From contig CM060186.1 in the NCBI GenBank assembly GCA_030549335.1, forward strand, positions 25,528,689-25,592,688: a stretch of 64,000 nt of DNA. Direction: 5' to 3'. The stretch is from Pontederia crassipes (Eukaryota > Streptophyta > Magnoliopsida > Commelinales > Pontederiaceae). Under the pieces are notes generated by a model that had not been told where the DNA came from, did not search any database, and was given only the letters and a program-made list of their open reading frames with translations. Each line of letters starts with the position of its first letter. The stretch's first letter is position 1. Below, piece by piece: positions 1-12,532 of this stretch. The position numbers and the translations under genes were made by a program.

Positions 1-187
1 TACTTTTAATATGTTTAATTAATTAATTATCATGTAGATTATGATGAATTGAACAGCAATAGTAGTGTACATATGCAAGTTCTTAAACATAAAAATTTTA
101 GCTTTCTCATACATATTATTTATATGATATATATTGATGTACGTCTAGAACTAAACTGTTACATATCCCTTTTAGTTCCATCATCCT

Positions 188-330
<143 letters not shown>

Positions 331-437
331 ACACACACGCACACACACGCACGCCCAATCTCAATTCTCTTTCCATCTCGATCTTGACCACCGTCACTCC
401 ATCTTTCTCCAAGCAAGTGTTCCTCTCTCCTATCACC

Positions 438-455
438 ATGTCCTTTGGTTGGTGA
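438..455 (+). promoter_or_regulatory. Short upstream ORF (MSFGW) before the HD-Zip start
   Basis: An ATG at 438 in the context ACCATGT opens a five-codon frame (M-S-F-G-W) ending in TGA at 453-455, 24 bases before the HD-Zip ATG at 480. If the transcript begins upstream of 438, this ATG is met first and could lower initiation at 480. Its conservation and use cannot be judged from one sequence. Confidence 0.5.
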
Positions 456-479
456 TCTCACCACAATTCTGCAGGGCGA

Positions 480-2005
480 ATGGCCTGCAATGGCATGGCC
501 TCCTTCTTTCCTTCAAGCTTCATGCTCCAGATGCAAACACCTCACGAGGAGGAGCACCTGCAGCAGCTGGCCAACCCTCACAATCCCCTCCTCCCTGCAA
601 CTCCATGCACCAACCTCCAAGACCTCAGAGGTGAATCTGATGAAGGACCTCAGTTCACCCACGAGGCTCTCCTTTGAGCTTCTACATGGAGATTCACTTG
701 GTTCTGCTCGTGTTTTAACAGGTATGACTCCAGCGCTGGGGAAGAGATCCATGTCCTTCTCCGGGATAGAGACTTGCGAAGAGCCGAACAGGCCCGACGA
801 TGACTTATCCGATGACGGGTCACCGATCGGGGAGAAGAAGAGGAGGCTCAATGTGGATCAGGTGAGGATGCTAGAGAGGAACTTCGAGCTCGGAAACAAG
901 TTGGAACCCGAGAGGAAAATGCAGCTGGCGAGAGCTCTGGGCCTGCAGCCGAGGCAGGTGGCCATTTGGTTCCAGAACAGGAGGGCCAGGTGGAAGACCA
1001 AGCAGCTGGAGAAGGACTACGATGCGCTCAGGAGGCAGTTCGAGGCCATGAAATCCGAGAACGAGACCCTGCACGCACAGAACAAGAAACTACGAGCTGA
1101 GGTACTACTTGCACGCTGTTTCCTGCTACCTTTTTTTCTGATATATAAATACATCAAATTTATCATCTCATGCTTTGGAGTTTCGAGGAGGATCCGGTTC
1201 CAGTTAATGTTTCATGCGTAGCGTTGAACCTTTTGAGGTCTATACGTACGACGTTTTAGACTGGCTACGAATTCTTACAATGATTGGCTCCATCATGTCT
1301 TGGTAGCTTGAACAATAATGATGCATGCGTACAAGTATACAGAAAAGTTTCGTCTTGATTAGATTGCTTCCTATCTTGCATTATTAAATTACTCTGGAGG
1401 AGTTCTACTGTTGGAGATCTTGATTAAGATTTCTAGATCTCTCCATCATTTTACTCATCTAGTAATTGCTGCCTGCATCAATCTCTTAACTCATTTCGGA
1501 AGGCCAGCGATCCAACGCTTTCACCACTGAAGTGTTGACGAAGGATCGAACAGAAAACACATCACATAATTATATCAGTTTGTTTCATCCAATGGTGTGT
1601 CATTTATATATCATCATGCCACCGTCCAAGAGTTCAAATTGCATGTTGCAGATTTTGGCTGTTAAAGGCAGGGAATCCTCAGAGCTGATCAACCTGAACA
1701 AAGAGACTGAGGGTTCTTGCAGCAACAGAAGCGAGAACAGCTCGGAGATCAATTTGGGTATCTCGAGAACACCAGCCCTTGAGAGCACTCTGCATCCGCA
1801 TCCCCACCAAGGCCTACCGTTTTTTCAGCCAATGCGCCCAGCCGACGTAGAGTACCAGCTACTTCAGAGCTCCTCGAGGCCGGAAGTAGCACAGTGCGCC
1901 AAAATTGAGAATGGCGTGGCCGAAAGCCATTTCAGCAACCTGTTGTGCAGCATGGAAGACCAATCTGCTTTCTGGTCATGGACGGATCAGCATAATTACC
2001 ACTGA
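480..2005 (+). CDS. HD-Zip class I transcription factor, ATHB13/HOX21-23 type
   Basis: Three exons: 480-630, 722-1101 and 1652-2005, with GT-AG introns of 91 and 550 bases (phases 1 and 0), giving 294 residues. The start at 480 is chosen because the peptide [16 protein letters not shown] matches the family N-terminus. An acidic stretch DDDLSDDGS (about 76-84) precedes the homeodomain (about 88-143), with recognition helix [10 protein letters not shown] at 133-142. A leucine zipper follows with heptads L146, L153, M160, L167, L174. Exon 3 carries the subfamily signature [15 protein letters not shown] and ends in an acidic/aromatic motif EDQSAFWSW, resembling an activation motif. Family knowledge: nuclear factors that dimerise through the zipper and bind CAATNATTG-type sites in growth and stress responses. 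No frame damage is seen. Retention of intron 1 would stop the protein after 65 residues. Confidence 0.93.
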
Positions 2006-4755
2006 TATGCGTTTTGATAGGCCGCGCGATCTGTGAGACGACTGCTGAATTATGAATCAGTAGAAGCGACGAGAGAGAGCACATGTTAAACATTCCTACT
2101 GTGGCACACATCTGCTTAATTTTGTTGCATCTGAGACTGATGTATGAACAAAGCTACTTCAAATTTTGGATCAGATTGGAAGACTTCTGTGTATAAAAAT
2201 GCCTCCCGTGATGGCAGAAATTCAAGTAGACGAGTTCTCCGGCGTACTTTTAATTGAACATCAAATAGTTCCCGATCCAATTTTACATAGATGGCCATTT
2301 AGAATTTGTTTGTGGTAGTATATATGTGTGTGTACAAACGTCTAGTACCATGTATACGTGTAGCGTTCTTGTTTCTTTGTAACTCAAATACATGTAGCAC
2401 TCTTTTTGTTCGCACCTCGTATCATGTAAACGATTCGTTGTGTTCATTAATTGCCGATCAAATAAGTTTCCAAGTCCTTCGCAAGAACTGTGCTTTTTTG
2501 CGTTCGTGGTCCTGTCCATGTGATGTCCATCCTAAATCTAAGCACGCAATTCCAATATTTAGAGCCAGGAGGCGAGACGAGTTCTTATGAGGAGGACAAG
2601 TTGCCAAGTTTCGGAATTGTAGCCTTTCCAGTGGTTGACAAATAGACTTATCCAAAACACCTGTAACAGATACAAAAACTCCTACGTTGCGTTCTACTTC
2701 TACAAACTACAAGGTAACTATGCGTGTTAGAAATTGGTACTAATCGCTGGGCGACAAGGGGATGCAGCCTTTGCATCATGTACCCCATTCTTTGGCCTGT
2801 TTCGCAAAGAAAAAAAAAGGGTCCTGCCTTTCGCTCATGTGACTCACTGCCACCCACTACATATAAAACAAATATGTGGAGACTATTCAGGATTAGAAGT
2901 CCCATCTCTCACAAGTTATCCAATGTTCCGTAGGGAAATAACAACTGTTAAAAACCTTCTCACCTTACCTGCAGGTTGATCAAGAATGGTGAAAACAGCT
3001 GCAACATAAATATATATGCATGCTTCTCATGTGACATGACAAGATCAAGGAATAGAGGAGGACGTGAGTCAAGGATTGAAATGTTTTCCCTTGCCGACGG
3101 CAGTTAAAATTGAAGTAGGATGGATATTCTGATAAGAACGAACGGTGCAGCTAAAGGTCAAACGCGCACACAACTGGAGGATTCTTTTTGGGATTAGGCA
3201 GCAGCAATGTCCAAACATGGTTAGGAATCGGACCAGAAAGATTAAAAAAAAAAAAGAAAAGAAAAAGAAATATAATAGCATGCTGAGATTACAGCTCATA
3301 GGACATGACCTCGTGCTCTCTTCAGGGAATCAGATCAGAGTGCATGGGCCATGCATTGCAACCTCTCCAAAGCACGTAATTAAACGCCTTAAAGTTAAAT
3401 ATAAAAACTCTTAATTCCTTTTTTGTGCTGCAAAAAGTCTGCGTTTCGTCCTCACGATTTTGCTTACCACATAAATCATTCAACGAGAGGACTTTTAAGT
3501 AATTAATCTCTCATATATATATAGTTCATCTGCATCCTGTCTAACATTCTAAAACCAATATGAAGAATACTTTAAATTTGCGTCAACATATATATCCTGT
3601 TCACCAACTTAATTCAGGTCATGGATTACTGCAAAAACTCATGAGCTTGGGCGAGTACTTCAGGAGATCATTTCAGCATAATTAACAGAAAATAATTAAT
3701 TAAATTTGTTATCTGATTCATTAGAATGGACAAAAAATAATCACAAGCTAGGTAAGGACGTCACCAGTTTTTAGGGAATCAGTTAAATAAATCCAGATTT
3801 ACCAACATAATCACAAGCTGGTCATTTAATGCAGGAATCTAGAAGTTATAGAAATACAAGAAAAAAACTGAAATTAATTAATTTATCAAGAGCGCATCTC
3901 AAGTGAATATACAATATTGTTTATGAATGCTGGGTCTTACCTGGTAATTGTCAGGATGCAGATGAGGAGCCCCATTATGTCAGATAACTCTTCTGCAATG
4001 AGTACGACGAATCTGAATTCCAATTAATGGAACAGTAGAAAAAGGAGAGCAGTTTGATCTGAGGAGCTAATTAACTACAAGAATGTAAGGGGTATTCCGA
4101 AGCATCTGGTGACTCGGTAACAAAGCAATCATTCCTGATCATAAGCCTAATTATTACCCATTTAACTATGAAATAAAAGAACTAGCATGCACTATATTGA
4201 TTCTTTCAGTATATGATCTGAGGTACAAAAGAAAATTCAGGTCGGACATGTCGGGTGATCCACTTCATTTTTTAGTTCATCAGTGGAGCTGGTTCACATG
4301 AACCATCTACTAAAGTCAGCCTAATTGTTAACTTAATGGAAAACAACAGCAGTGTTCAGAATATATGCATATACTGACAACAAGAATCATGATACATTAA
4401 TCTTTTGATTCTTCTTAGAGTACAGATATTTCAAATGCCTAGTTGGTAGATAATGGTAAAGGGATAGATGCCAAGGAACATGCAATGACAACTATATGAT
4501 CAGATATCTTATTTGTTTACAGAATCCTCTACGATTTCATTTTTCTTTGTTATTCATTCTGTGTTATAATATGCATAATTGGACTATTTAGGGTAAGCAA
4601 CTGTTGGCCATAGGCATGTGCTAAAACAATTCTTAATTGAGACATATGAAGAGCTACTTCCATGGCACAATGAAATGTTTTTACATGAGGCACATGAATC
4701 AAATGAAAAATGTAGCAAGCACATCATGCATTAGATATATCTATATATATATATA

Positions 4756-4792
<37 letters not shown>

Positions 4793-5618
4793 AACTATCT
4801 TAATGCTGTGCTCCTGCCATGTGCAAAACTTCAAACTTCTTGCTGTTAGCCAGAAATATGAACTTGCATAGACTGGACATGCTCATTTGTCAGACATAGG
4901 TCGAGATTTACATCCTGTCTCATACGTCATGTTTGAAGAATTTATTCAGGTCACCAGGTTCAGCTACATCATTCCAGTTTTTTTTTTTTTTTGCTGTTAT
5001 TCATGTTCTTAAGTTCTGACATTTACTGGGGATCCAACTGTTATCTTAAAACTTTGCTTTCTTAGGAAATTCGAACCAAATCAGTGATGTCCATGATCTA
5101 TGCGTCTCTTGGAAGAAGGGAAAAAGAACAACAAAAATCTGACTCCAAAGCCTTCTCACAAACTTAAAATAGATGCTTTCTGAAAGTCCATATAAGCTGC
5201 TGGTGATCCAAATACAATGAATAATCATGAAGACCCTATTCAACCCCCCACAGATGGCCAAATTGCCAAGTCTTCATGCAACCTTTTGAGTTCACATATC
5301 TTAAGCTGTTCTCTGTATTAAGTCAAGTTTGTGCCTGTAGTGGTTCTCTATATAAGATGCTATTCATTATTCGATAATTTAGTTTACCAAATGCATTATT
5401 CATTTTTTCTAAACTCTATCTTAGCCGAATTAGCTACTTCAGAAATGAAACTCTCCTCCTTGACAACCAAATTGCTTCTTTTTTAAAAAAAAATTAAGGT
5501 CTCGGATCCACCGGTACTAGGCCAAAGAGACATCTTAAAGTTATTTTATTGAGCTATTTTAACCAAACTTTAGTTTAAAGTTTCTTTGTTGCATTATTTT
5601 TTTCCTAAGTAAAAGAAA
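2006..5618. other. HD-Zip 3' flank and intergenic AT-rich DNA
   Basis: The first few hundred bases presumably hold the HD-Zip 3' UTR. Beyond that I see no ORF with recognisable protein similarity, no splice-linked coding blocks and no clear TE termini. An AT microsatellite lies at 4734-4789. Confidence 0.5.
4734..4789. repeat. (AT)n microsatellite
   Basis: About 55 bases of near-perfect TA dinucleotides, broken twice by a C (ATATCTATAT). Simple sequence repeat in intergenic DNA. Confidence 0.9.
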
Positions 5619-6066
5619 GGGTTATATTTCCCTTTTCTACCTTTAAGTAGTACCAAATTTTCTCTGTACCTGCTAAATTTTAAAATTATCCACTTATCTC
5701 CTGAGAGATTTCTAGACACTCTCACGTGACCCCCAAATACTTAAAATATATTTGTCTTTAATCATTTTTTTCTTTTTTGTCATTCTAAATTTTATGCATT
5801 TAATATTTTAAAATAATTAAATTGGACTCACACCCTAACCTCATATTTGTATTGGTCCCAATTGATTTTCTGAGTTTTTAAAATTAAATGTAGTAAAAGT
5901 TAGCAAGAGTAAAAACATAAATATATGATTGAAAATATATATTAATTATTTGGGATTAGACGAGAGTGATTGGGAAATTGAGTGGAGGGTAAATGGATAA
6001 CTTTAAAGTTTAAGAGGTAAAAGTGAAATTTCGAAATATTGTTAAAGTGAAAAAAGGAAATAATCC
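5619..6066. mobile_element. Foldback MITE (long imperfect inverted repeat)
   Basis: The left arm starts GGGTTATATTTCCC; the right end, read on the other strand, starts GGATTATTTCC. The similarity continues inward for about 150 bases per arm: the block with CTACCTTTAAG, then TTATCCA, then CACTCTC, then CCCAAATA recurs in the same order in the reversed right arm. The element is about 448 bp, AT-rich and without an ORF, as for non-autonomous MITEs. Flanks are A-rich, so the target duplication cannot be fixed. Superfamily not assigned. Confidence 0.65.
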
Positions 6067-7006
6067 AAAAATTCAAATACTAGCAATCATATGAGAGTCA
6101 AAAAACTGTTCAAATGAGCACAAGAAGACGATTGAGGAACTGTGATACTCTAAAGAAAAGAAAGAAAGAGTTTATTAACCTAAAGCCCAGTAAACCCACT
6201 AAGCCCACTAAGCCCAACAACCTCTAAACCCAACTAATTAATTAATCACAAAGTATAAATGCCAAAATGGTGCCTTAAAACCTCTCCTTCCCACCTAAAC
6301 CCCCTCAGGACCCTAAGCTGCGGCTCATCAACAGGAGATTGAAGGAGAAGAAGGGGACTCAAGATAAAAGGAAGGAGCCCAAGAAGAAAAAAGAAGAGGA
6401 ATAAGAGAGCTTAGGGTTTAAATAAATCTTTAACAAGTATGTTTGAAGGGATCCAAAACCCTAATTCCACCTCAATGTTTTTTTTATTTTGTTTGGATTG
6501 TAGGTGATTAAAGGCAACTTGTCTCATGATATTGAAAATTAGGTTTATCCATTAATACATATATAGAAAATTAGTGTTCATATGCTTTCCCTATTGATTG
6601 TTAAATGTGTGTATGTTAAATAGCCTACATCATGTCTGGATTGATGTTCAACTCTATAAGGAAGATGATAGGGATAGATAGGATGGAAATGTTGAAATTC
6701 TTCTGAAATTGAGGATTTTACAGCATGTAACATGCAGTCACGATTGTAGCAAAGTCAATATGGTAGTGACCATGACACTACAACCATAACACACAATAAT
6801 CGAGATCATAGAAAAGCCGGTCATGACTGTAGCGACTTACTTTGTGACCATAATGATTGGCTCCCAACCGTAGTGAAGTAGATAGTTCACGACAATCATG
6901 CCATACGGTCATAGAATACAAGATGCAATCATAGAGTCCATTTTCACGAATATACCTTCTTTACAACCATAACACACAAAGAGAAGAAACACACTGCCGC
7001 CGGCAT
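6067..7006. other. Unassigned TE-like spacer with short dispersed repeats
   Basis: About 6170-6240 has a run of repeated AAGCCCA/AACCCACTAAGCCC phrases. About 6720-6990 repeats words such as ACCATAACACACAA, GTAGC and GTGACCATAA several times. No protein similarity is seen. It is probably part of a decayed repetitive element continuous with the GC-rich island to the right, but no termini were found. Confidence 0.35.
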
Positions 7007-7009
7007 GGG

Positions 7010-7190
7010 CCTCACAAGCGACGATCGACATCGTGGGGGAGGGAGCACCTCGTCCAGCGCAGGACAACTAGCGACGTGGTGGAGGAGGGGGCACCTCCTC
7101 CGGTGCGTACTTCACAGGTGGCGACCAATGACATTGGGGAGGGGGCATCTCCTCCGGCAGAGGCCTCACAAGTGACGACCTTCGTCGGTC
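7010..7190. repeat. Imperfect tandem repeat of about 50-60 bp, three-plus copies
   Basis: The block CCTCACAAGCGACGA ... GGGGGAGGGAGCACCTCGTCC recurs as ACAACTAGCGACG ... GGAGGGGGCACCTCCTCCGG and again as CTTCACAGGTGGCGACC ... GGGGAGGGGGCATCTCCTCCGG, then partially as CCTCACAAGTGACGACC. Units are diverged by substitutions and small indels. Confidence 0.7.
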
Positions 7191-7628
7191 GACACCCTAC
7201 TATTGCGATCAGCCCTGGCCGCACAGGACCTTCCGACCAAGACCTTCCGGCGAAGATTCTAATGCGGCCGGGGGATGCCGCGCTCCCCTCGATGTCGGCG
7301 GCAAAACCTATAGTACGATGAGGCCGTCAAGCAGGCTGACTCGTCCACGGTGGTCATCTTTGCGCCGCAGAGGACGGCGGAGGGGGTCACGCCAGGGGAG
7401 CCCTTTGACTTCCGCGGGTTATTTCCGACAGACGCAAAGAGGAAGTTGATGAGATCGAGGTCGCCTTCTTCATCTCCTGAACGTACGTGGCAGGCGACGG
7501 CGCTGCCCTCGGAGGCAGTAACGACGGCGCGTGACGTAGGGATGTTGGCAGAAAGTTGGAGGGGGGGGCGCTGGCGCCCCCATCCCCTCTTTTCCCTGTG
7601 CACGCTGGCGCAGGGCAAGAGGCCGATG

Positions 7629-7664
7629 CCTCTTTCCCTGCGCATGCCGACGCAGGGAAAGAGG
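7629..7664. other. Perfect 14-bp stem hairpin, 8-base loop
   Basis: CCTCTTTCCCTGCG at 7629-7642 is the exact reverse complement of CGCAGGGAAAGAGG at 7651-7664; the loop is CATGCCGA. A related half-copy lies just to the left around 7590-7620. Function unknown; it may be a TE inverted-repeat remnant. Confidence 0.8.
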
Positions 7665-7960
7665 GAAAGAGAGGGGTTCACCATAGATAACCGAGGTTTA
7701 CCCTCCACCGAGGCGCAGATCGCCGTGGACGACCTCTAGACCTTCTGTAAGCTCTACTCCGACCTCTTCGACAGCCCTTGTCGGATGCTTTTACATCACC
7801 TGACCTCCGTCGCACCCTCCTCCTCTCCTACGACCCGTGTCACGCCCTCGTTGTCATCGTCGTCGCAATCACGAGGATACCCCTGTCACCCCTGCATTTT
7901 TTTTCTTTTTTCTTTTATATTTTTAAGTATTAGAAGAGATAGGATAATGGGTAATTTTGT

Positions 7961-9235
7961 CTTTTCATAAATGAAAAAATGAAAAACGTTAAAGTTGACA
8001 GAATTGAAAAAAAATTTGAATTGAAAAAATTATGATAGTTTAAGGATCCAAAAAAATTCATAATTTAAAATTAGATTAGAAAAATCATAATAATTTATGA
8101 GTAGTTTATGAAAATAACCCAAAAAACAATGAGAGCATAGTGTTGAATCTAAAGCATGCTTTCTTCTATATCATTGCATAATAGATGTATCGTTGCAGTC
8201 TTTTCTTCTCTAATATCTGAATCTTGTTGCCATATTCCCCACTTGACATTCCATTTTAAACTTTTGCAGGCTTTGCCAGCTTTCGGTCGAAAGATAACTC
8301 AGTGAAGATTGAAAGCAATGAGAAAAAAGAAATGAAAAAGATAAAGAAAAAAATGAGTGTTTTTTCCGGGAAAGTAATTATAAAACATAGTGGATCTTAT
8401 TCTTAACACGTACTCTGGTTGGTATATTAATGAATGCAGATAAGTTGCACACTAATTTGGAGTAGTCTTTGTGGAGAGAATATGCTGCCTCTTGAAAACA
8501 GGGAAACAAGAGTTCTACTCAAGCGTTATGAGTGCATTTGTTAAAGCTGGAATTCACATCGTGGCCTATTTTCAGAAAGTAGAAGAGATAGCATTGGATT
8601 CCAATCAAATATTAGCCTTGTTTTCACTGAGTTGCATGTGAAAAGTTGTGAGTGAAATGGGTGTTGCAGCAACACAAAAAAAGAAAAAGAGAAAAAAAAC
8701 TTGACACTGCCAAAAAGGCAAAAAAGCTTCTGATGCTCAGATAAGTAGTGTAGGGATCCATGAGTCACAAACTAATCCATGAGACAGGAAATGATGACTT
8801 CTCTCACAACTTTAAGCCTTTAAGATGGCCACCACGTCACATCTTTTGCTTTCGTATACTTTAAATTAAGTTTCCTTTCTTCACTGAATACCAAGGAAAC
8901 ATCTTTTACTCCGAGGGTGTACTGTAGCCCCCCATTCATTGTTTGCTTTTATCCAAATATTACAGCCAACTATTCAAAATATTTAGATGGATATGGTCAG
9001 ACTCTATTTAGTACTATTAGCAGTTTGATATCATTTTATAATGGAGCGGATGATGAATAATGATTAGAGATTTTAATAAATAAATGTTGTGTAAATTTAA
9101 TGATAAAATTAACTGATGAAAATAAAATGACATAATTGAAAAATAAATTATTCAATTCAAGCACTATACATATTTTATTGTAATGCAATAAATAAATTAT
9201 TTTTATCTCAATTAAAAATAAAAATTTTACAACTA
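7961..9235. other. AT-rich spacer, nothing recognised
   Basis: No coding similarity or TE termini were found on either strand. The short open frames are not supported by composition or family similarity. Confidence 0.4.
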
Positions 9236-9522
9236 TTTTTTTGTTAATATATATATATAAATTTATATTGACTATAAGAATTAAATAGTGCACCTATGAT
9301 ATAAAAATATTAATTATTAAATCAATTTTTATTCATTGTTAACATATAAATAATTTATAATGAATTTTTATTTATATCAATTTTTTGTTAAAATATCTTT
9401 AAATTATATTGACAATAAGTTTTATATAGTACACCTATGATATAATAATATTAATTTTTAAATATTTTTTATTCATTGTTAACATATAAATAATTTATAA
9501 TGAATTAATCATGAATATAAAA
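9236..9522. repeat. Direct tandem duplication, about 145-bp period, two copies
   Basis: Both copies run in the same order: TTTTTTGTTA, ATTGAC.ATAAG, TAGT.CACCTATGATATAA, then ATTCATTGTTAACATATAAATAATTTATAATGAATT. Copy 1 starts near 9236 and copy 2 at 9381. The right halves are nearly identical; the left halves are more diverged. Confidence 0.8.
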
Positions 9523-10405
9523 AAAGATACTTAAGTGATGATAAAATAAAAATAAAAAAAATTAAGTTCGAGAAAGAAATAATGTATTTGAATAATGAGT
9601 AAAATTAAAAAAAAATTATATACCGTTAAAAGCTTTTTAACCTATAGATTATAAAATTCTACGATATGCCAATTTTTAAAAAGTCCATGCTGCAATGTAC
9701 AAATATCTAAGTAAATATTCAGATGAAGATGTTTGAATTCTGAATGGTCAGCGTCACAGATAAAAAAATTAAGTAAAAATAAAATATGATCTATATATTT
9801 AAAATAAAGTAAAGTAAATCTATTAATTAGATTTAAAATTTTTAAATAAAATATAATTCATAAAATTTTAATTTAATGAATAGAAATATAAGAACACAGT
9901 GTCCTTCCTTTAAGGAGGGAAACGCCTTCATCTTTTTCAAAATAAAATGTCTCGTAACTGATAACTGTTGCTTTAAGTTTATTCTTAAAAAAGGAAAAAA
10001 GAACTCCAGCGGCAGCCTCCTAATTTTTTCCCCATTTTTGCTTAAAACCAAATGTGTTGTACATAGAAAAAGTAACATCCAAACCCTATTTTAAAAGTTT
10101 TATTACGGTAGAAAAAAACCATTATTTTTCACAATGTCTTTATTTTTCCAATATTCCTCAAACATAACTTCATTGTTTCTATTTTAGCGCATGGTCATGA
10201 TATATATTTTTTTAATGAGAAGAAATTATCTATTAATATATACTTCCAACGAGTTCGAATATAAAAATTGGAGTCTCCGGACATAAAATTTCATTCCAAA
10301 AAGTGTCCAAAATATCTCTCCTACCATTCATGCTAAAAGGTCTACGACCTTATTTACTTCTCTATAACAGTGAGTATATCTAAAATTTTTGAAGTGTGAG
10401 GCGAT

Positions 10406-10720
10406 TTGCCGAAGTTCTTGCATTACCATCGAAATCTTTCAGGGGCAGTTCGATTCTTTATTGATTACAATGACAAGGTTAGAAGAATCGCTCTCTATCC
10501 AAATATGATTAAAACCAACATCTCAGAGATCTCGTCAGCCCAGCAAGTGCTCCCATTTCTCAGCCCCCAGGACACGGTGCTTGCTATGCAATGTAGTGCT
10601 GTTGTCATAAGAAACGATTCATTAATATTTCAAATAATAAATCCCACCCATCCCGGTTCTCCGTGGTTGATGAAAGATCCATCAGAATTAATTTTCATCC
10701 AAGTTGAGGGCGGAACCTCT
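10406..10720 (-). pseudogene. Decayed RNase H-like (RVT_3) domain remnant
   Basis: Reading the minus strand from about 10700: WMKINSDGSF, a glycine-rich strand NHGEPGWVGFII, then after frame breaks GAEKWEHLLG, and then HIWIESDSSNLVIVINKESNCP. These are the ordered landmarks of the plant RVT_3/RNase H fold (first Asp in NSDGS, the Glu in AE, the Asp in ESDS). In-frame stops and frame shifts lie between them, so it is not a working enzyme. It may derive from a LINE-type polyprotein or a stand-alone RNase H-like gene. The open frame on the opposite strand here is incidental. Confidence 0.65.
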
Positions 10721-12532
10721 CACTGAATCCAATTCAAATCTTGGAGGTAAGCTGCTCTTCGGCTCCCTCCCAAAGATTGCATCCAAGATTCTTAGAGGAG
10801 TAATTTTGGACAGAGGGCAGATTCCTCTTCTCCGGCAAGGAAAAATGGTGGAACTGGTTATTGAAGATTGCTCCTGTTTGGATTGAAGAGAGAGGAAATT
10901 AAATTGAAGGAAAGGGAAATTTTTTTTTTTATTGAATAGCTCTCTTGAGAGGAAAAGAACAAAAAATGGAGAAATTCTATTACATTATTCAACTCCAAAA
11001 CGGAGAGAAGAAACTATACTAAATCATTTAGTTATCCTTTGATAACATCTTACCTTTTAAAATAATTGTAATGATCCATACACTTATTTTATTAACTTTT
11101 TTTCTCCTCTCTCCTTTTTTTTCTTCTTTTCCAAACCAAGTAAACATCTTACCTCTCTTTATACTTCCACCCTTTTTTCTTTTCTGTTAAAGGAAAAGAG
11201 GATAAAGAAGAAGTAAAAGAACGGGAATTAGTTTTCCTCGTTCGATTGAGTTTAAGTTGAAAGAGAATGAATGGAAAGTCTCCTTTTTCTTCTCTTTTAT
11301 TCTAATGTTTCATTTTTTTCATTCTTACATCGAAGGAAAAAGAAGGAAAAAAGACATATTTAATATGTATTTCTATTTTTTATCAAATAAATTAAACATA
11401 TAATTATATATGTAAAAAATAAAATCGTCAAATAAAATAACCACTTAATATTCATTCACTTCTCTTCGCTTTAATGATATCAATTAAATATAAATAATTA
11501 TTTAACATCATTCTTCTACTTTCTCTTCTCATCTTCTCCCTTTTCATTTTTTTACCTTTCCTTCCCCTTTGGGACAAATTCAGATAAATTACTAATTATT
11601 TTATTTAAAATTTACAAGATCTATCCATTACTTCGTTTGGTTGTGAATATGATAATTTTAATTTCTTTGATAATTTTCTTTACCACCTCTCGTGTAATTC
11701 AAATAGCAGGTACATGATGACTTTTCATATTACCACGATGACATACATTTTGACAAAAATATTCATTCAATCAAAATTTTAAATTTTAATTATTTTATTA
11801 AAAAATAATATCATTCAACTTCACCTTATTTATTATTTAAAGTCTTTTACAAATAACTCTTAATTTAGCCTTATCTTATTTTATTTATAATACTATGTGA
11901 TAAAAAATTAAAATAATTTTAGAAGTATTATGGTAATTTACTTTTTTAACTATTGTAATAATTATTTATATTACCAATATTTGTCAACATTTATAATGTA
12001 ATATTAGAAGTAATTTAAGAAATTGTAATCCATTTAAATAATAATAAATTATCGATTAATTAAATTGGTAATATATCAAACGGTCCTTAATGAATTTTGA
12101 ATCAAATATATGGTTATTGAAATTTATCCAAAGGGATGTGAGTGCTACGCGTCAACATTTTTCATGTGTTAAAATTGGATAAAGATGGAAATCAAATTTG
12201 GACGACATTGATTATTGAAATTATGCTTTAGGGTTGATAGAAATTATAGTAGCTCGAATTTAATTTTAAGGATTAATAATTTGAACAGACTATTATTTAC
12301 CACTACCAGCTCTAACATTGGACCTATAAGAAAAGGAACTTTTTCCGCATCTCGTTTCATTTTGTATTTTACGTTTTCTTTCAAATTTCCCCAATTCGCG
12401 CGCTTGCAAGCCCTAATTTATGTCCAGTCTATCCAGTTCAATTTACCATTCCTTCCTCTAAATCTCTTCGTTTCTTGTCGTCGACCCCCAAAACCGAGCT
12501 CGAGTTCTCGCGTAGATGCGCTGATTGTGGTC
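10721..12532. other. AT-rich spacer and FLP/MYB88-like gene upstream region
   Basis: Pyrimidine-rich and AT-rich sequence without recognised coding blocks. A CGTTTGGTTGTG at about 11635 and a reversed CGTTTGATATAT at about 12065-12082 could be ends of an old MITE, but the similarity is short and I do not call it. The last few hundred bases should contain the promoter and 5' UTR of the MYB gene. Confidence 0.4.

Larger units (their letters stand above)
7007..7960. other. GC-rich island with tandem repeats and hairpin, no recognised gene
   Basis: A sharp rise in GC relative to both sides, ending abruptly in a T-rich tract near 7900. ORFs are open on both strands (for example 7350-7739 + and 7259-7708 -), but their peptides are low-complexity and match no family I know, so the openness is best explained by base composition. 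Likely a TE-derived segment. Confidence 0.4.

Noticed and set aside
513..1074. Minus-strand open frames opposite the HD-Zip exons
   Set aside because: They lie antisense to strongly conserved homeodomain coding and have no protein similarity.
5046..5261. Minus-strand 71-residue frame
   Set aside because: No similarity, no supporting exons and ordinary intergenic composition.
7259..7739. Open frames of 129 and 149 residues on both strands in the GC-rich island
   Set aside because: Both strands are open because of GC bias; the peptides are low-complexity and match no family.
10406..10886. Plus-strand open frames of 106 and 60 residues
   Set aside because: The opposite strand has the RNase H-like landmarks, so these are shadows of a decayed minus-strand domain.
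11600..12090. Possible AT-rich MITE upstream of the MYB gene
   Set aside because: Only short end similarity (CGTTTG words) was visible; no matching arms or target duplication.
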